This document shows, in pieces, positions 6,884 to 9,049 of a stretch of DNA of 9,049 nucleotides. Position numbers and translations under genes: made by a program. This DNA is from Gammaproteobacteria bacterium (lineage in GTDB: Bacteria; Pseudomonadota; Gammaproteobacteria; Steroidobacterales; Steroidobacteraceae), in assembly GCA_028293725.1 (NCBI GenBank), contig JAQGOE010000328.1:1-9049 (forward strand), read 5' to 3'. Every line of letters starts with the position of its first letter. Position 1 is the first letter of the stretch. Below the pieces are notes generated by a model that saw only the letters and a list, made by a program, of their open reading frames with translations, made no database searches and was not told the DNA's origin.

Positions 6884-7510
6884 ATGCAGCCCGACCATGA
6901 CCGTCATTACTACGAGCCCTCCCAGGGGCATGGACTCCCCCACGATCCGCTCAATGCGATCATCGGTCCCCGGCCGATCGGCTGGATATCGACCCGGGGG
7001 CGTGAGGGTGCGCTGAATCTCGCGCCCTATAGCTTTTTCAACGCCTTCTGCTACAAGCCGCCGATTATCGGTTTCTCCAGTACCGGCGCGAAGGACACTC
7101 TGCACAATGCGCGCGAAACGGGCGAGTTCGTCTGGAACCTGGCGACCCGCGAAATTGCCGAGCATATGAATGCGACGAGCGCGACCGTCTCGTACGAGAC
7201 CGATGAGTTCGCGCTTGCCGGGCTAACGCCGGCGCCCTCGAGTCTCGTTACTCCCCCGCGGATCGCCGAGAGCCCGGTCAACTTCGAGTGCAAGGTCACG
7301 CAGATCGTGCAACTCCAGGATCATCTCCAGCGACCCGCGCAGGCGTGGCTGGTGCTCGGCGAGGTCGTTGCGGTTCACATCCTGCGCAGCCTGTTGAAGG
7401 ATGGAGTGTTCGACACCTTCGGCGCCGGTGTTGTGTTGCGCGCCGGAGGGCCCTCCGGCTATGCCGCCATCACGCCGGCGAGCCGCTTTGATATGAAGCG
7501 GCCGCCGTAA
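6884..7510 (+). CDS. Flavin reductase-like domain protein (FMN-binding)
   Basis: A 208-residue protein of the flavin reductase-like, FMN-binding split-barrel family. Members bind FMN and often reduce it with NAD(P)H for a partner oxygenase, or are uncharacterised oxidoreductases. Recognisable stretches are HYYEPSQGHGLPHDPLNAII, PRPIGWISTR (about residues 28-37), NLAPYSFFNAFCYKPPIIGFSS (45-66), ARETGEFVWNLAT, SPVNFECKV and the usual end SRFDMKRPP. The frame stays open far upstream, but family homology begins at HYYEP, so the ATG at 6884 is the sensible start. It has no Shine-Dalgarno in the usual window (AAGAGG is about 25 bases away). TATTCT just upstream suggests a possible leaderless message. 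The last 41 bases overlap the convergent HAD gene. The partner enzyme and substrate are not visible here, and no oxygenase gene is nearby. Confidence 0.88.
   Translation: MQPDHDRHYYEPSQGHGLPHDPLNAIIGPRPIGWISTRGREGALNLAPYSFFNAFCYKPPIIGFSSTGAKDTLHNARETGEFVWNLATREIAEHMNATSATVSYETDEFALAGLTPAPSSLVTPPRIAESPVNFECKVTQIVQLQDHLQRPAQAWLVLGEVVAVHILRSLLKDGVFDTFGAGVVLRAGGPSGYAAITPASRFDMKRPP
7442..7459. repeat. 18-base perfect palindrome at the 3' end of the flavin reductase gene
   Basis: GCCGGAGGG followed directly by CCCTCCGGC is a perfect 18-base palindrome, coding for Ala-Gly-Gly-Pro-Ser-Gly in the flavin reductase. It lies 10 bases beyond the HAD gene stop on the minus strand, so it could fold at the 3' end of that transcript. 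Neither strand has a T-run after it, so it is not a standard intrinsic terminator. It may be a binding site, an RNA end-stabilising stem or chance. Confidence 0.45.
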
Positions 7511-8309
7511 CGATCGATTCGATCGCCAGGTAAAGTGCCTCCGCGACTCCGCCTGCATCGTCGCTGGCGACGGTGCGTTCGGCGGCCGCAATGACGGCGG
7601 GTGTGGCGTTCGCCATGGCGATGGGGTGACCCACGATCCGCAGAGCTGGGAGATCATTTCCCGAGTCGCCGATGTACATCACGTCCCTCAATGCAACACC
7701 GTATTCCTCGGCGATGGTGCGCATCGCGCTCGCTTTGGTCACCCCTGCGTGTGTGAATCCCACGAACTGCGTGTCTGGCATGAGTGGGGAAGTCGACTGC
7801 GCAACTTCGAGGCCGGGATGAGTGCACGACATCATGTGGCTCGCCTCGGCCTGTGTCAGGAGCCATTGCGCACGCACGGCCGGGCCGTCCAGTGTTTCGA
7901 AGGGACGCGGCTCGAACTTCACGCCGAGAAGTTTCGCGTGGTCCTCCGCCCAGGCAGCCGTGCTTTCGGCGACCCATCCCGTGTCGTTATACAACTCGAG
8001 AACATTCCCGCTCGCGCGGGCCTCGGCAATAAATGACTTCACCGCGGCGGGCGGGAGGGCGACGGATCGTGACTGCTTCGTTGCAAGGTTCACGATGCTG
8101 GCGCCGTTCTGAAACGCGTGCCATCCGCTTGGATGCAGTCGGTGTGCGTACTCCAGAGCCACTCCAAATGCAGGGCGCCCAGAGCACAGTGCCAGGTGGA
8201 TTCCCTTCGAGCGTGCGGTTTCGGCTGCTTCCCACACGCGAGGATTCACCTCGCCGCTGGCTCCAACCAGTGTGCCGTCCACGTCGATCCCGATTAAATG
8301 TACCGCCAC
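7470..8309 (-). CDS. HAD superfamily hydrolase, Cof-type (class IIB) phosphatase
   Basis: Mg-dependent phosphatase of the Cof/YidA-like group, probably acting on sugar phosphates or other small phosphorylated metabolites in the cytoplasm; exact substrate unknown. All four HAD motifs are visible in 279 residues: motif I GIDVDGTLV (nucleophile Asp9, Asp11), motif II ALCSGRP (Ser43), motif III lysine in HAGVTKASA (Lys192), and motif IV YIGDSGNDLPAL (Asp215, Asp219). FQNGA (66-70) and GHPIAMANATPAV are typical of class IIB, with the large cap domain between motifs II and III. The start is GTG at 8309 with GGGAG about ten bases upstream; no in-frame ATG lies near. The family fold ends near GGVAEALYLAIESI. 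The last dozen residues, rich in Ala and Ser, are encoded opposite the flavin reductase end and look like a tail added by run-through to the next stop. Confidence 0.92.
   Translation of the reverse strand: MAVHLIGIDVDGTLVGASGEVNPRVWEAAETARSKGIHLALCSGRPAFGVALEYAHRLHPSGWHAFQNGASIVNLATKQSRSVALPPAAVKSFIAEARASGNVLELYNDTGWVAESTAAWAEDHAKLLGVKFEPRPFETLDGPAVRAQWLLTQAEASHMMSCTHPGLEVAQSTSPLMPDTQFVGFTHAGVTKASAMRTIAEEYGVALRDVMYIGDSGNDLPALRIVGHPIAMANATPAVIAAAERTVASDDAGGVAEALYLAIESIVTAAASYQSGSPA
7511..7525. repeat. Small inverted repeat just after the flavin reductase stop
   Basis: CGATCG-ATT-CGATCG directly follows the flavin reductase TAA and could form a 6-pair stem with a 3-base loop. It also lies inside the HAD coding region, in its Glu-Ser-Ile codons. 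No T-run follows on the plus strand, so a terminator role is weak. It may be a transcript-end stem or chance. Confidence 0.3.
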
Positions 8310-8332
8310 GCTCCAGGTGCTCCCGCTCGTTT

Positions 8333-8338
8333 GTATTA
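8333..8338 (-). promoter_or_regulatory. Possible -10 element for the HAD gene
   Basis: Read on the minus strand this is TAATAC, about 24 bases upstream of the GTG start, with GGGAG between. The spacing would give a short normal leader. The hexamer 17 bases further upstream (CTGTAA) matches the -35 consensus poorly. This is only a suggestion, but the A/T-rich patch stands out in GC-rich DNA. Confidence 0.25.
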
Positions 8339-8385
8339 AGTCGCGGAGCCATTCTTACAGAGTCGCGGGGGTGGTGGCGCACTGG

Positions 8386-8419
8386 ATTTTGGCGGGGGAG
8401 ACGCATCACCAAAATGGTG
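8386..8419. repeat. Overlapping inverted repeats between hydrolase and HAD genes
   Basis: In minus-strand RNA, ATTTTGGTG and CGCCAAAAT (window 8407-8415 and 8386-8394) can pair over nine positions, including one G-U, around a 12-base loop. The same TGGTG can instead pair with the adjacent CACCA (8407-8411 with 8415-8419) around AAA. The two stems share bases and cannot coexist. No U-run follows, so this is not a plain terminator. It lies in the 140-base gap (8310-8449), where I see no gene. Confidence 0.35.
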
Positions 8420-8449
8420 CAATCGCGCGGCTCGGACGCAACAAAACCC

Positions 8450-9049
8450 TCAGGTGCCCAGAAAATCGGCTATCGCCGTTCCGAGCTGCGGCTTGGTGAC
8501 CGCGCTCATGTGATTGCCGGGGACGACGACGTAATGGCCTTTCGGTAGCGCGGCGGCCAGCGCTTCTCCCGATCCGTTGTCGTCGTCCTCGGCACCATTC
8601 AACACCAGCGTTGGTATGTCAATTTGCGACAGCGCTTCAGGCGGGGTGTCGGCGAAAGTGTTGAGAACATTCAGTAACGCGATGGGGTCGCCGCCGACTG
8701 TTTTCATGAATGCCTCGGCCATCCACTCCGCCGAGCCGGGTTTGTGTTTGCCCAGGTTGGTGAGAATGTTGCGGAAGTGACCGCCGCGTCCGCCCGTGCG
8801 GAGAATGCCTTCCAGCCCCATGCCCGAGATTATCGCGCGGCCCGGGGTCGCGCCTCGCACCAACATACGAATGGTCGTGCGGGCGCCGAGCGAGTAGCCG
8901 CCGAGGTCGTAGTCGGTCAATTCCAGATGCTCGAGCAACGCAAGGCCGTCGTCGGCCAGAACGTCGCGGGGGTAGAAAGCCGGATCGTGTGGTTTCGCGC
9001 TATCACCATGTCCCCGCAGGTCCGGCATGATCACGCGAATGCCGCGGGC
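8450..9049 (-). CDS. Alpha/beta fold hydrolase, N-terminus cut by window edge
   Basis: Serine hydrolase of the alpha/beta fold; 199 residues are visible, with the reading frame open to the window edge (the first codons read Ala-Arg-Gly-Ile-Arg). The catalytic triad is visible: nucleophile Ser in GGYSLGA (about residue 53 of the visible part), acid in LVLNGAEDDD (about 155-157), and His in PGNHMSAV (about 180). The classic MPDLRGHGDSAKP stretch precedes the nucleophile. The oxyanion HG motif would be beyond the edge. The apparent GTG start at 9034 is internal to the fold and is not the true start. The cap region (about 85-130) is short. Substrate cannot be told: esterase, lactonase or similar are all possible. 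It ends TGA, 140 bases before the HAD gene on the same strand. Confidence 0.9.
   Translation of the reverse strand, partial: ARGIRVIMPDLRGHGDSAKPHDPAFYPRDVLADDGLALLEHLELTDYDLGGYSLGARTTIRMLVRGATPGRAIISGMGLEGILRTGGRGGHFRNILTNLGKHKPGSAEWMAEAFMKTVGGDPIALLNVLNTFADTPPEALSQIDIPTLVLNGAEDDDNGSGEALAAALPKGHYVVVPGNHMSAVTKPQLGTAIADFLGT

Noticed and set aside
7223..7657. Minus-strand open frame (144 codons) across the reductase/HAD junction
   Set aside because: It lies in a different frame from the HAD gene, opposite the reductase coding region, and has no family features.
9032..9034. GTG at 9034 as true start of the alpha/beta hydrolase
   Set aside because: The frame continues to the window edge with sensible fold residues, and the usual N-terminal strands and oxyanion motif would be missing.

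Overview
This is a chromosomal, housekeeping-type stretch of high-GC DNA, with third codon positions rich in G/C. It probably comes from a gammaproteobacterium. The clues are an MltA lytic transglycosylase, two DUF4124 proteins (a family mostly of gamma/betaproteobacteria), a DsdA-type D-serine dehydratase and a PAS/HisKA/REC hybrid kinase. A Xanthomonadales- or Steroidobacter-like relative would fit, but the lineage is an inference. I see no tRNA, rRNA, CRISPR array, insertion sequence, phage gene or origin.

Layout: on the plus strand at the left edge is the C-terminal part of mltA (1-707). It converges, with a 7-base overlap, on a long run of minus-strand genes. In transcription order these are a DHA2-type MFS transporter (6772-5258), dsdA (5239-3965), a hybrid histidine kinase/response regulator (3937-2201), a small secreted DUF4124 coiled-coil protein (2121-1639) and a secreted DUF4124-M23 metallopeptidase (1642-701). 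The first three are 18 and 27 bases apart and look like one operon. A 79-base gap follows. The last two overlap by 4 bases (GTGA) and look translationally coupled. Diverging from the MFS gene across 111 bases is a plus-strand flavin-reductase-domain protein (6884-7510). It overlaps tail-to-tail by 41 bases with a minus-strand HAD-IIB phosphatase (8309-7470). At the right edge is the 3' part of a minus-strand alpha/beta hydrolase (8450-9049).

How they may work together: MltA cleaves peptidoglycan glycan strands and the M23 protein probably cleaves peptide cross-links, so the left part is a cell-wall remodelling cluster. The middle cluster pairs D-serine degradation with a drug-type exporter and an orphan hybrid kinase, an association unlike the classical dsdC-dsdX-dsdA locus of Escherichia coli. 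The right part holds unrelated single genes packed tightly, with hairpin-capable sequences near their ends.

I found no clear new multi-gene system. The points most worth a second look are the MFS-dsdA-kinase grouping, the coupled DUF4124/M23 pair, the 41-base antiparallel overlap beside an 18-base perfect palindrome, and several inverted repeats in the intergenic regions.
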